64,000 nt of DNA from Skermanella stibiiresistens SB22 (lineage in GTDB: Bacteria > Pseudomonadota > Alphaproteobacteria > Azospirillales > Azospirillaceae): positions 124,001 to 188,000 of the forward strand of contig NZ_AVFL01000001.1 of assembly GCF_000576635.1 (NCBI RefSeq), read 5' to 3'. Below, piece after piece: positions 37,832 to 46,054 of this stretch. The position numbers and the translations under genes were made by a program. The first letter of the stretch is position 1. Each line of letters opens with the position of its first letter. The notes below the pieces were generated by a model. The model saw only the letters and a list, made by a program, of their open reading frames with translations, did no database searches and had not been told where the DNA came from.

Positions 37832-38088
37832 ATCACATTCTCCCAATGTTTGACGAAGACTTGATCCAGCATGGCTCTCGTCCCTTCAACCGTAATAAAG
37901 GCGCGGCAGAGCATGTAGGTGACTCCAGCACCCGAATTTGAGGATGCTTTCAATAAGGGCATGCCCTGGTGCAGGTACTCCCCTCAAGAGGATCTGGGTA
38001 CCTGGCTATGTCCACGTCGGTTGCCTCATCTGGTTGGTGCCCTTCAAACATTCCACATCGTCCAGCCGTTTCGCGCGCAGGTTCACTT

Positions 38089-38104
38089 GTAACACTTCGT
38101 AACA
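38089..38104 (+). promoter_or_regulatory. direct repeat before the two-component genes
   Basis: GTAACA-CTTC-GTAACA: identical hexamers at a 10-base period, 65 bases before the response regulator ATG. One-turn spaced direct repeats are typical binding sites of OmpR-type dimers, so autoregulation is likely. The rest of 37832-38169 has no gene. Confidence 0.5.
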
Positions 38105-38169
38105 GACAGAAACTCTTTGAAGCGAAATCACCTGCATCAGAGCGCCCACCCAGGTGTTATCCAGATGTC

Positions 38170-38895
38170 ATGGAAAGCGCAGCCCACATCCTTATTGTTG
38201 ACGACCATCAGGAAATCCGGGATCTGCTCGGCCGCTTCCTGGAACGGCATGGATTTCGATCAACCGCCTGTCGGGATGGAGCCGAAATGCGGCGGGCGCT
38301 CCAGGCGGATCATTTCGACCTCGTCGTTCTCGATCTGATGCTACCTGGGGACGACGGGCTTAAACTATGCCGTGAACTTCGATCGCCCGAGGCCAGGAAA
38401 CCTGATGTTCCCGTCATCATGCTGACGGCAATGAGCGAGGACACGGACCGCATCGTCGGCCTGGAGGTGGGCGCGGACGACTATCTCCCGAAGCCGTTCA
38501 ACCCCCGGGAGCTTCTTGCCCGCATCAGGGCCGTCCTTCGCCGTACGGCCGGTTCGAATCCCGGCGTCGTCAGGATGCCACACGAGTACCGGTTTTCCGG
38601 ATGGACCCTGGACCTCGTCCGGCGGGAGCTGACATCCCCGCCCGGAGCCCTAGTCGCCCTCACGGGCGCCGAGTACGACCTGCTACTCGCTTTTCTGGAA
38701 CGGCCTGGCCAGGTGCTGAGCCGCGACCAGTTGCTGGAGCTCGTGCGAAACCGTATCCACGGTTACGCCCGGAGCGTCGATGTCCAGGTCAGCCGTCTCA
38801 GGCATAAGATGGGCGACGACGTATCACCAAGCCCGCTCATCAAGACCATACGAGGATCCGGCTATGTCCTGACCGCCGATGTCGAGCGGGCATGA
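38170..38895 (+). CDS. OmpR-family response regulator
   Basis: 241 residues. Receiver domain with Asp 11/12 and phospho-acceptor Asp 55 (VVLDLMLPGDDG), conserved Lys in YLPKPFNPRELL, and a winged-helix effector domain with GAEYDLLLAFLERPGQVLSR and KTIRGSGYVLTADV. The start at ATG 38170 gives the family N-terminus (HILIVDDHQEIRDLL). The kinase gene overlaps its end by four bases. Position in the copper cluster suggests envelope metal sensing, as in CusR/CopR, but the signal is unproven. Confidence 0.93.
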   Translation: MESAAHILIVDDHQEIRDLLGRFLERHGFRSTACRDGAEMRRALQADHFDLVVLDLMLPGDDGLKLCRELRSPEARKPDVPVIMLTAMSEDTDRIVGLEVGADDYLPKPFNPRELLARIRAVLRRTAGSNPGVVRMPHEYRFSGWTLDLVRRELTSPPGALVALTGAEYDLLLAFLERPGQVLSRDQLLELVRNRIHGYARSVDVQVSRLRHKMGDDVSPSPLIKTIRGSGYVLTADVERA

Positions 38896-40241
38896 TGGCG
38901 AGGATGAGGTCGGTTCTGCGCTCTCTGGTACCGGACACTATCGTTGGCCGTGCCGTAACGATCCTGCTGGTAGCACTGGCCCTGTCGCACCTGCTCAGTA
39001 TGGTCTGGTACCGCTCCTATCTGTCGCAGCAGGCCGACCTGGCCGATGAGCGGGTCGCGGCCGAGCGCATCGCGGCGGTGAAGCAGGCTGTCATGACGCT
39101 GCCGCCAGAGGAGCGCGAGACCGCCGCCCATTCCCTGTCCGGCCGGGGGCTGACCGCCCATTGGAGCGCCATTCCGTTGGTCGAGGAGGCGTCCGCCCGT
39201 GATGACCGACTCGACATGCTGGAGCGCCGCCTGCAGCAGCTGGTTCCCGGGATCGACGGCAACGGCCTGCGCGTCGCCTACGCGGCGAAGGGATACGGTG
39301 CCGACCACGTCCTGCTGGTATCGACGAGGCTGCCCGATGGAAGCTGGATCAACGCCCGAGCCACGGCACTGAGCACCCTGGGCAGGCAGGACCGGCATTT
39401 CATCGTCCCTACCACGCTGATGTCGATTGCCATCCTGGCCGTCTCCCTCTACCTGGTCCGTGTCTGCACCGCCGAGTTCAGGAGCATAGCCCACGCGGCG
39501 CGGCGGCTCGGAGTCGATGTAACCGCGCCGCCCTTGCCGGTCCATGGGCCGGAGGAGGTGCGCGAGGCGGCCATGGCCTTCAACGAGATGCAGGGCCGGA
39601 TCCGCACCCTGGTAACGGATCGGACGCAGATGCTCGCCGCCATCTCCCACGATCTTCGCTCCCCGATCACGACCATCCGGCTGCGCGCGGAATTCATCGA
39701 TGAGGGGGAGGAGCGCGACCGCATCCTCGCCCAGTTGGACGAGATGGAGGCCATGGTGTCGGCCACGCTGTCATTCCTCAGGGACGACGGAGGTCGGGAA
39801 GAGACCAAGGTGGTCGATATCAGCGCGCTGCTGGCGACCATCTGCGACAACCTGTCCGATGCGGGCCGCCCGGCGTATTTTCAGGGTCCGACCGGAGTGA
39901 CGATGCGATGTCGTCCGATCGGCCTGAAGCGCGCCCTGGCGAACCTGATCGAGAACGCGGTCAATTATGGCGCCTCCGCCACCGTAATCCTGGAGACTTT
40001 GCCGGGCCGTCTGGTGATCTCGATCGACGACGAGGGCCGGGGCATTCCCGACAGTGAATTGGAGACGGTGTTCAACCCGTTCTACCGTATTGAGGAGTCC
40101 CGCAATAGAGAGACCGGCGGCTTCGGTCTCGGCTTGACGGTGGCCCGATCGGTCATCAGGGGGCATGGTGGCGATCTGGTCCTGGAAAACCGCGCGTCCG
40201 GCGGGCTGCGCGCCTTGATTACGCTCCCATGGGTCTCCTGA
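38892..40241 (+). CDS. membrane sensor histidine kinase
   Basis: 449 residues. First membrane helix near residues 18-38 (VTILLVALALSHLLSMVWYR), a periplasmic sensor of about 130 residues, a second helix (FIVPTTLMSIAILAVSLYLV), a HAMP linker, H-box with phospho-accepting His 253 (AISHDLRSPITTIRL), then N-box NLIENAVNYG, G1 IDDEGRGIPD, F-box FNPFYRIEES and G2 GFGLGLTVA. Complete. The sensor has no Met/His copper cluster like CusS, so copper is not certain as its signal. Translationally coupled to the regulator. Confidence 0.93.
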   Translation: MMARMRSVLRSLVPDTIVGRAVTILLVALALSHLLSMVWYRSYLSQQADLADERVAAERIAAVKQAVMTLPPEERETAAHSLSGRGLTAHWSAIPLVEEASARDDRLDMLERRLQQLVPGIDGNGLRVAYAAKGYGADHVLLVSTRLPDGSWINARATALSTLGRQDRHFIVPTTLMSIAILAVSLYLVRVCTAEFRSIAHAARRLGVDVTAPPLPVHGPEEVREAAMAFNEMQGRIRTLVTDRTQMLAAISHDLRSPITTIRLRAEFIDEGEERDRILAQLDEMEAMVSATLSFLRDDGGREETKVVDISALLATICDNLSDAGRPAYFQGPTGVTMRCRPIGLKRALANLIENAVNYGASATVILETLPGRLVISIDDEGRGIPDSELETVFNPFYRIEESRNRETGGFGLGLTVARSVIRGHGGDLVLENRASGGLRALITLPWVS

Positions 40242-40291
40242 CTGTCCCGGAGGCAGAACCTCGGAAGCAGGATGAAATATGGACCGCTCCC

Positions 40292-40305
40292 TTGATCATG
40301 ATCAA
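40292..40305 (+). promoter_or_regulatory. FNR-like box 1
   Basis: TTGAT-CATG-ATCAA, a perfect Crp/Fnr (Anr/FnrL) consensus dyad, 118 bases before ATG 40423. Confidence 0.7.
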
Positions 40306-40422
40306 GGCAGCTGCTCCAAACCTCCATCATGTTGTCGATGCCAACCCGTCGCATAAGCCTGACGGAGCGCTTGGTGTCTGCTCAATGGCATCATCACCAG
40401 AGTGGGAATGGAATTAATCGCC

Positions 40423-40812
40423 ATGTGGCGCGGGTCGTGGGTAACGTTCAGGACGGGGATGGCGAGCCTGCTGATGCTGGCGACGCTGCTCGTCTACGCC
40501 GCCCCGAGCCACGCCAGCCTGGTGTCTCATGTCCGGCCCATGGCCCCGCACGAGCACGCGGTGACCGCGACGGCCAACGAACCCATTGCCGTCCTTGAGC
40601 ACGACCAGGTCCCTTGCACCGATGCGGACCGCCTCGACGACGGCGTCTGCTGCAGCGTGGCGCAGTGCGCCACCATGCATGCTGGCCTGCTCGCGGGTGC
40701 TGTCGAGACGCTCATCCCAGGCTTTGTACTGTCGAGCGATCTGCCCGCTCCCGCCATGTCCGAGGGCGTCGGCAGCCCTCCCGCCCTGCGCCCTCCTCGC
40801 CGGATCATCTGA
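40423..40812 (+). CDS. small secreted Cys protein, CCxxxC family (copy 1)
   Basis: 129 residues. Signal peptide (TGMASLLMLATLLVYAAPSHA), a His-containing segment MAPHEHAVTATANEPIAV, then QVPCTDADRLDDGVCCSVAQ followed by CATMHAGL, and the end ALRPPRRII. CC-x3-C is shared with the proteins at 29292 and 42296; this copy and the 42296 copy have the same length and about two thirds identical residues. Periplasmic metal binding is inferred. ATG 40423 was chosen; GTG 40402 and ATG 40408 are also in frame and are conserved in the second copy. An FNR-like box lies upstream. Confidence 0.7.
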   Translation: MWRGSWVTFRTGMASLLMLATLLVYAAPSHASLVSHVRPMAPHEHAVTATANEPIAVLEHDQVPCTDADRLDDGVCCSVAQCATMHAGLLAGAVETLIPGFVLSSDLPAPAMSEGVGSPPALRPPRRII

Positions 40813-40990
40813 CGCCACGAGTCCGCCCGCGCCAAAGTTCGGCAGCGGACGTCGGACCCAGCCCTCGTGGCCATAGCCTTCTAATCCCCGGCACCTCCGC
40901 AGGGAAGCCGTTCGGGATCACCACCACACGGCTACCGGTATGATGACAACCGTCGAGTATCGGGCCCGAGCGAACTTGAACAGGATGATC

Positions 40991-42118
40991 ATGAGCATCA
41001 ACTTTACGCAATGTTCTCGCAACGCAAAAGGGACGCTCCTCAGCCGCGACCATGAAGTCAGACGACTGATCCTGCTTCCACTTGTCGCGGTAGTCATGGC
41101 GACGCTTTCCGTCGGCACAGCCCACGCACAAACACCCAGGGTGATCGAAGGAGGAGGTTTCGTTTACACTGCCGACGAGCATGGCAACTCCATCAGCGCG
41201 ATCGATCTCGCCACCACCCGGGTCACGACGATCCCGATCCCGATCTCGCCGCACAACGTCCAGATCACGACGGACGGCACCCGGCTTCTGGCGGTCGGCG
41301 CCGCGGTCGCTGACGGTCACGGACACGGCCATGACAAAGCCGCACATGATGCGGGTGAGACCAGGGGGCGGCTGCTGGTCTTCGATGCGGCCTTCCTAGC
41401 CAAAGGTCCCATCGAGACTATCAGCGTCGGCGCCCATCCGGCCCATGTCGTCCCTGGGCCGGAAAGTCGGCGGGCATTCGTGACCAACGCCGGAGACAAC
41501 ACCGTCAGCGTGGTGGATCTTGCCCGAATGTCGGTCGTCAAAACAATCGCAGTCGGCCGCTATCCGCACGGGCTTCGGATGAGCCCGAACGGGCGCGAGG
41601 TCTACGTCGCCAACGTTCAGGACGGCAGCCTGTCCGTCATTGATACTGGTTCCCTCATCGAAGTGGCGCGGATTCAGGTCGGCACCACGCCGGTTCAGGT
41701 CGGCTTCACCCCGGACGGCAGCCGCGTCTACGTCTCGCTGCGCGATGAAAACCGTGTCGCCGTGGTTGATACCGCCGCCCGTACCCTGATTGGAACGATC
41801 AAGGTCGGGCGGAACCCGATCCAGGTCCACGCCACACCAGATGGACGTTTCGTCTACGCCGCCAACCAGGGCACGGACGCCGAACCTGCCGATACCGTCT
41901 CAGTGATTGACGTGGCTGCCGGCAGCGTCATCGACACCATCCGCACCGGGAAAGGGGCGCATGGTGTCAGCATGAGCGATGACGGGGCCGTCGTCCTCGT
42001 CACCAATATCGTGGACAGCACCGTCTCTGTGATCAACACCGCGACACGGGAAGTCCTGACAACCTTTGCAGTGGGACATGGCCCCAATGGCGTAACGTAC
42101 CGGTCGATGCCGAGGTGA
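40991..42118 (+). CDS. YncE-like beta-propeller protein
   Basis: 375 residues. Signal peptide (ILLPLVAVVMATLSVGTAHAQ), then seven repeats of the YVTN type: FVYTADEHGNSISAIDLATT, AFVTNAGDNTVSVVDLARMS, EVYVANVQDGSLSVIDTGSL, RVYVSLRDENRVAVVDTAAR and so on. A His-rich insertion (DGHGHGHDKAAHD) in an early blade is a candidate metal site. AGGA lies five bases before ATG 40991. Periplasmic propellers of this kind often bind or report metal state; exact role unknown. It sits between the two CCxxxC copies. Confidence 0.85.
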   Translation: MSINFTQCSRNAKGTLLSRDHEVRRLILLPLVAVVMATLSVGTAHAQTPRVIEGGGFVYTADEHGNSISAIDLATTRVTTIPIPISPHNVQITTDGTRLLAVGAAVADGHGHGHDKAAHDAGETRGRLLVFDAAFLAKGPIETISVGAHPAHVVPGPESRRAFVTNAGDNTVSVVDLARMSVVKTIAVGRYPHGLRMSPNGREVYVANVQDGSLSVIDTGSLIEVARIQVGTTPVQVGFTPDGSRVYVSLRDENRVAVVDTAARTLIGTIKVGRNPIQVHATPDGRFVYAANQGTDAEPADTVSVIDVAAGSVIDTIRTGKGAHGVSMSDDGAVVLVTNIVDSTVSVINTATREVLTTFAVGHGPNGVTYRSMPR

Positions 42119-42163
42119 GTAGTAGGGCTGGTTCAAGCACAGGCAGCACCCTCAACCGCTTTC

Positions 42164-42177
42164 TTGATCTCGATCAA
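42164..42177 (+). promoter_or_regulatory. FNR-like box 2
   Basis: TTGAT-CTCG-ATCAA, the same consensus as box 1, 118 bases before ATG 42296. The spacing to the start is kept between the two copies. Confidence 0.7.
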
Positions 42178-42295
42178 TGCGGTTGTCCCGGAACGCCGTA
42201 ATATTGCATGTGCCGGTTCGTCGTCTTAACCTGTCGGAGCGGCTGGTGCCTGAACCTGCGGCACCTTCACCAGAGTGGGAATGAAAGTCATCGCC

Positions 42296-42685
42296 ATGTG
42301 GCGTGGATCGTCGGCGACGTTCAGGACGGGAGTGGTGAGCCTGCTTATGCTGGCGATGCTGCTCGTCTACGCTGTCCCAAACCACGCCATCCTGGTGCCT
42401 CATGACCGGTCCATGGCTCCGCACGAGCATGCGACGGCCGTGACAGCCGACAAAACGACTGCCGTCCGTGACCAGGATCAGGCTCCTTGTGCCGATGAGG
42501 GTCTCCTTGATGGCAGCGTCTGCTGTAGCGTGGCGCAGTGCGCCACTATGCACGGCGGCCTGATCACGGATGCTGTCGCGGTAATCGTCCCGCGCCTGGC
42601 CATGTCCAACCATCTCCCCACTCCCATCATACCCGAGGGTATCGGCAGCTCTCCCGCCCAGCGTCCTCCACGTCTGATCATCTGA
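42296..42685 (+). CDS. small secreted Cys protein, CCxxxC family (copy 2)
   Basis: 129 residues, the same layout as the 40423 protein: signal peptide (VVSLLMLAMLLVYAVPNHA), APHEHATAVTADKTTAV, QAPCADEGLLDGSVCCSVAQ, CATMHGGL and QRPPRLII. Divergence from copy 1 is spread along the whole protein, mostly conservative, with the Cys kept. This means selection on both copies after a duplication that included the FNR-like box. Probable periplasmic copper-binding role, inferred. Confidence 0.7.
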   Translation: MWRGSSATFRTGVVSLLMLAMLLVYAVPNHAILVPHDRSMAPHEHATAVTADKTTAVRDQDQAPCADEGLLDGSVCCSVAQCATMHGGLITDAVAVIVPRLAMSNHLPTPIIPEGIGSSPAQRPPRLII

Positions 42686-42831
42686 CGCCACGAGTCCGTC
42701 CGCGCCCAACCTGCTTTTCGGTTTGGTCAAGGATATCGGACCCGGTCCATGTGGCTGTAACTCGTCTCCCCGGCGCTCCTTGTGGAGTTCGTTCGGGGCA
42801 GTCTCGACCCAGATGACAGACGGAGGACACG

Positions 42832-43488
42832 ATGTTGTTTCTCACCCGTACAATGCTGCCGGTTTTCGCGCTGGTCGCCATGATGGCGGCTGCCCAGGCA
42901 CAAACCATTGATCAGGACCATACCTCCCACCATCCCGACGGCACTGGCGCAGCACAGCCCCAGGAAGTGCCGAATGCGGGTCAAGCCGGCAACGCCCCCG
43001 TGACCGGCCAAGGCATGGGCAGCGGCATGGTTGTCCAACCAGGCACTCAGCAGCCGCGCGGTCAGACCAACATGATGGGCGACATGGGAATGATGGGAAA
43101 CATGGGGCAGATGATGCCCATGATGCGCCAAATGATGATGGGCCGGCAGGACGGCATGGGCATGCCCTTCGAGCATGTCGAGGGCCGGATCGCTTTCCTG
43201 AAGACGGAACTCAGGATCACGGACGCTCAGAAACCACAGTGGGATGCCTTCGCGAATACCCTGCGGGAGAGCGCCAGGACTCACCAATCGATGCATGAAC
43301 AGATGACAAAAGGCGGCATGCCGTCCTCATGGCCGGAGCGCCTTGCCTTCCAGCAGAAGTCACTTTCAGCGCGATTGAACAGCCTCAACGATTTGGAGGC
43401 TGCCGCCAAGCCCCTCTATGCCTCACTGACCGAAGAGCAGCGAAAGATCGCCGACCAGCTCCTTTCCGGCCCCATGGGAATGATGTGA
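42832..43488 (+). CDS. LTXXQ/Spy-type periplasmic protein, Met-rich
   Basis: 218 residues. Signal peptide (MLPVFALVAMMAAAQA), a His/Gln linker, a strongly Met-rich segment around residues 80-108 (MMGDMGMMGNMGQMMPMMRQ), then a helical LTXXQ domain (VEGRIAFLKTELRITDAQKP, LYASLTEEQRKIADQLLSGP). The Met tract is a Cu(I)-binding platform; the domain resembles Spy/CpxP chaperones. DUF2933 and methyltransferase-like genes follow on the same strand. Confidence 0.85.
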   Translation: MLFLTRTMLPVFALVAMMAAAQAQTIDQDHTSHHPDGTGAAQPQEVPNAGQAGNAPVTGQGMGSGMVVQPGTQQPRGQTNMMGDMGMMGNMGQMMPMMRQMMMGRQDGMGMPFEHVEGRIAFLKTELRITDAQKPQWDAFANTLRESARTHQSMHEQMTKGGMPSSWPERLAFQQKSLSARLNSLNDLEAAAKPLYASLTEEQRKIADQLLSGPMGMM

Positions 43489-43507
43489 CCCGCCAAGGGA
43501 GGCAATC

Positions 43508-43780
43508 ATGACGCACGATTATGCCAATCAGAATGCCAAGACGCACAGGCCGGAAAGCTCATGGTGGCGCTCGAGGAGCGGCTTCGTTCTGCTCGGCTTT
43601 CTGGCGGTGGCGGCTTTCTTCCTGCTGACCGAGCACACGGCGCACGTTTTTGGAGCGCTGCCGTGGCTGCTTCTGGCAGCCTGCCCGTTGATGCACCTGT
43701 TCATGCACGGTGGGCATGGACACAGCGGTCACAAGAGCCGGAGCGATAGCACCGACCTGGACCAAGGAGGCTCGCCATGA
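43508..43780 (+). CDS. DUF2933 small membrane protein
   Basis: 90 residues. Two hydrophobic helices (SGFVLLGFLAVAAFFLLTEH, ALPWLLLAACPLMHLFMHGG) followed by HGHSGHKSRSD. The 'EHxAHxxGALPWLLLAACPLMHLFMHGGHGxH' block is the DUF2933 signature, common beside copper genes. The His cluster at the membrane end suggests metal contact. Its stop overlaps the start of the next gene (ATGA). Confidence 0.88.
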   Translation: MTHDYANQNAKTHRPESSWWRSRSGFVLLGFLAVAAFFLLTEHTAHVFGALPWLLLAACPLMHLFMHGGHGHSGHKSRSDSTDLDQGGSP

Positions 43781-44454
43781 CCCACGATGCCCCGGCCTAC
43801 GGCCTGTGGATGCTGGTCATCCTAAACTCGGCCATTTTCATCATCTTCGCCTTTAGTTTCGGCAAGCCGCAATCGTCGCGGGACTGGCGCTCCTTCGGGG
43901 CCTTCAGTGCCTTCATCGTCGCCCTGTTCACCGAGATGTACGGCTTTCCGCTGACCGTCTACCTGCTCTCGGGCTGGCTCCAGACTCGCTATCCGGGTCT
44001 GGACCTGCTGTCGCACGATGCCGGTCACCTGTGGTCAACCATCTTCGGCCTGGAGGGCAATCCGCACTTCAACGCCCTCCACATCCTGAGCAACCTGGTG
44101 ATCCTGGGCGGCTTCATCCTGCTCTCGGCCGCCTGGAAGGTTCTCCTCGAGGCCCAGCGGCACCATCGGCTTGCTGCAACGGGTCCCTATGCCTATGTTC
44201 GGCATCCCCAATACGTCGCGTTCATCGCCATTCTGTTCGGCTTCCTGCTCCAGTGGCCGACCATCCTGACGCTCGCGATGTTCCCGCTGCTCGTTCTCAT
44301 GTACGTGCGTCTGGCCCGATCCGAGGAGCGCGAAGCCGCCCGGGCGTTCGGAGCCGAATACGAGCGCTACGCCGCCGTCACCCCCGCCTGGCTTCCACGT
44401 CTCGGTGGTCGGAATGCCGCTGGACCGAGACATGGCGGGGCTGCGGGTGCCTAG
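43777..44454 (+). CDS. isoprenylcysteine methyltransferase-like membrane protein
   Basis: 225 residues with about five membrane helices and the C-terminal ICMT/PEMT signature: LAATGPYAYVRHPQYVAFIA, FPLLVLMYVRLARSEEREAA and RAFGAEYERYAAVTPAWLPR. The motif RHPQY plus EExxxxxxFGxEYxxY is the SAM-binding region of the family. The substrate is unknown; in bacteria the name is by homology only. Found next to DUF2933 genes in many copper clusters. Confidence 0.88.
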   Translation: MTHDAPAYGLWMLVILNSAIFIIFAFSFGKPQSSRDWRSFGAFSAFIVALFTEMYGFPLTVYLLSGWLQTRYPGLDLLSHDAGHLWSTIFGLEGNPHFNALHILSNLVILGGFILLSAAWKVLLEAQRHHRLAATGPYAYVRHPQYVAFIAILFGFLLQWPTILTLAMFPLLVLMYVRLARSEEREAARAFGAEYERYAAVTPAWLPRLGGRNAAGPRHGGAAGA

Positions 44455-44466
44455 GGATTTCGGCAA

Positions 44467-44952
44467 ATGAGCGGTGTGTGGATGCCTCCGGATGACTGGC
44501 TTTCGGCGATCCGCCGGTACCTGGTGGTGATTGCCTTGGGCAATCTCACTTGGGAATTCGCTCACATGCCGCTCTACACGCTCTGGCAGACCGGTACGGC
44601 GGCAGAAATCGTCTTCGCCGCCGTCCACTGCACGGGCGGGGACATACTGATCGCAACCATGTCGCTGATGCTGGCGCTCCTGGTCGGCGGACGACCAGCC
44701 TGGCCGCGCGAGGGTTTTCTGTCCGTCACGGCCATGACGGTCATCCTGGGCCTCGGCTACACCGTGTTCAGCGAGTGGCTCAACATCGAGATCCGCCGAT
44801 CCTGGGCCTACTCGGAACAGATGCCGACACTGCCCTGGTTGGGAACCGGCCTGACGCCACTTGCCCAGTGGCTGGTCATTCCCGGACTCGGCTTCCGGCA
44901 TATCCGACGGAGCGTCCTGAAGCCCGGTCATCCCGCAGGGATCCGGACATGA
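44467..44952 (+). CDS. hypothetical four-helix membrane protein
   Basis: 161 residues with four hydrophobic segments (YLVVIALGNLTWEFAHMPLY, GGDILIATMSLMLALLVGG, FLSVTAMTVILGLGYTVFSE, PLAQWLVIPGLGF). Conserved-looking polar residues inside membranes (NLTWEFAHMPLYTLW, HCTGGD, SEWLNIEIRRSWAYS) suggest a binding or catalytic role. No family name can be given. It starts 12 bases after the previous gene and looks cotranscribed. Confidence 0.8.
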   Translation: MSGVWMPPDDWLSAIRRYLVVIALGNLTWEFAHMPLYTLWQTGTAAEIVFAAVHCTGGDILIATMSLMLALLVGGRPAWPREGFLSVTAMTVILGLGYTVFSEWLNIEIRRSWAYSEQMPTLPWLGTGLTPLAQWLVIPGLGFRHIRRSVLKPGHPAGIRT

Positions 44953-45032
44953 CCCACTGTGACGGTACGAAGCTGTACCCAACGGAACCGCTGGGACGGT
45001 TCCGCGGCCCGAAACAAATAAGGAAATCGACC

Positions 45033-45917
45033 ATGATCAATGTGCAGCGCAGGCTGTTTGTCAGGGCTTTGGCCGCGGCAACGGGGGCCCTGCTCCTCGG
45101 TGCCGCTCTCGCCGGGCCGGTGCGGGCCGCCGAAACGGTTAGGCTGTCGGAGGTTTCCCACCTGCATGGAATCGCCGTCGATGCGACGGATCCGTCACGA
45201 CTGTATCTCGCCTCCCACCATGGCGTCTGGTTGACCAACCCGGATGGCACGGCGACCCGGGTATCCGACAATCGGAACGACTACATGGGCTTCACGCCCA
45301 ACCCGGCCCGACCCGAATCGTTCTTCGCCAGCGGCCATCCCGAGCGGGGCGGCAACCTGGGCGTGCTGTCCTCAAGCGATGGCGCGAGGACCTGGAGCCA
45401 GGTTTCCGCAGGCGTTAACGGCCCTGTTGACTTCCATTCCATGGACGTCAGCGCCGCCGACCCGAACATCCTGTACGGCCACTATGGGAGCGTCCAGGTC
45501 AGTCATGACGGCGGAAAGACCTGGGAGATGGCGGGCAAGCCACCCGCTGACATATTCGACCTCGCTGCATCCGGGAAGGACCCGAACACAGTCTACGCTG
45601 CCACCCGCGGCGGCCTGATGATCAGCCGTGATGCGGGCAGGACCTGGCAAGCCGCCTCCCTGGTCCAGCGACCGGCGACCATGGTCGTGACGGCCGCGAA
45701 TGGCACGGTCTACGCGTTCCAGGTCGGTGTCGGCCTGCTCAGGACCACCGAGCCGAGTTTGGCCTGGCAGACGGTCGGAAGCGGTTTCGGCGAATCCGTC
45801 CTGCTGCACTTCGCGTCCGATCCTACCGATCCCGAGAGGCTCTACGCGGTGACCGACAAGAACGTCATCCTGGCCAGTCGGGACGGCGGCAAAACATGGA
45901 AGCCGCTGCAGTCCTGA
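45033..45917 (+). CDS. F510_1955-type BNR-repeat propeller protein
   Basis: 294 residues. Signal peptide (LFVRALAAATGALLLGAALA), then Asp-box/BNR-like repeats: VLSSSDGARTWSQVSAGVNG, VQVSHDGGKTWEMAGKPPAD, LMISRDAGRTWQAASLVQRP, ILASRDGGKTWKPLQS. SxDGGxTW blades are clear. The early HLHGIAVDATDPSRLYLASH segment is the family start. Proteins of this type are annotated as glycosyl hydrolase-like without evidence for catalysis. AAGGAAA precedes the ATG. It lies just before the second copper ATPase promoter. Confidence 0.85.
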   Translation: MINVQRRLFVRALAAATGALLLGAALAGPVRAAETVRLSEVSHLHGIAVDATDPSRLYLASHHGVWLTNPDGTATRVSDNRNDYMGFTPNPARPESFFASGHPERGGNLGVLSSSDGARTWSQVSAGVNGPVDFHSMDVSAADPNILYGHYGSVQVSHDGGKTWEMAGKPPADIFDLAASGKDPNTVYAATRGGLMISRDAGRTWQAASLVQRPATMVVTAANGTVYAFQVGVGLLRTTEPSLAWQTVGSGFGESVLLHFASDPTDPERLYAVTDKNVILASRDGGKTWKPLQS

Positions 45918-45946
45918 CGTCGATCAGATCGTCCCCGCAAATCCTG

Positions 45947-45979
45947 TTGACCTACCAATCGTTGGAAGGTGGAGGCTAG
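45947..45979 (+). promoter_or_regulatory. CueR/HmrR-type promoter of second copper ATPase
   Basis: TTGACC (-35) at 45947-45952, half-sites ACCTACC (45950-45956) and GGAAGGT (45964-45970) around seven bases, GAGGCT at the 19-base spacing (45972-45977) and GGCTAG two bases further. Confidence 0.85.
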
Positions 45980-46054
45980 AGCAAGCGTTCGACGGCCTGA
46001 GAGGACAGCATCCAGCCCAGGCCGCCAGCATCAAGCATCTGATAAGGAGCGGCA

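Noticed and set aside
38555-38572. GGTTCGAATCCC, T-arm-like
   Set aside because: No acceptor or anticodon arms around it and it is inside the response regulator coding frame.
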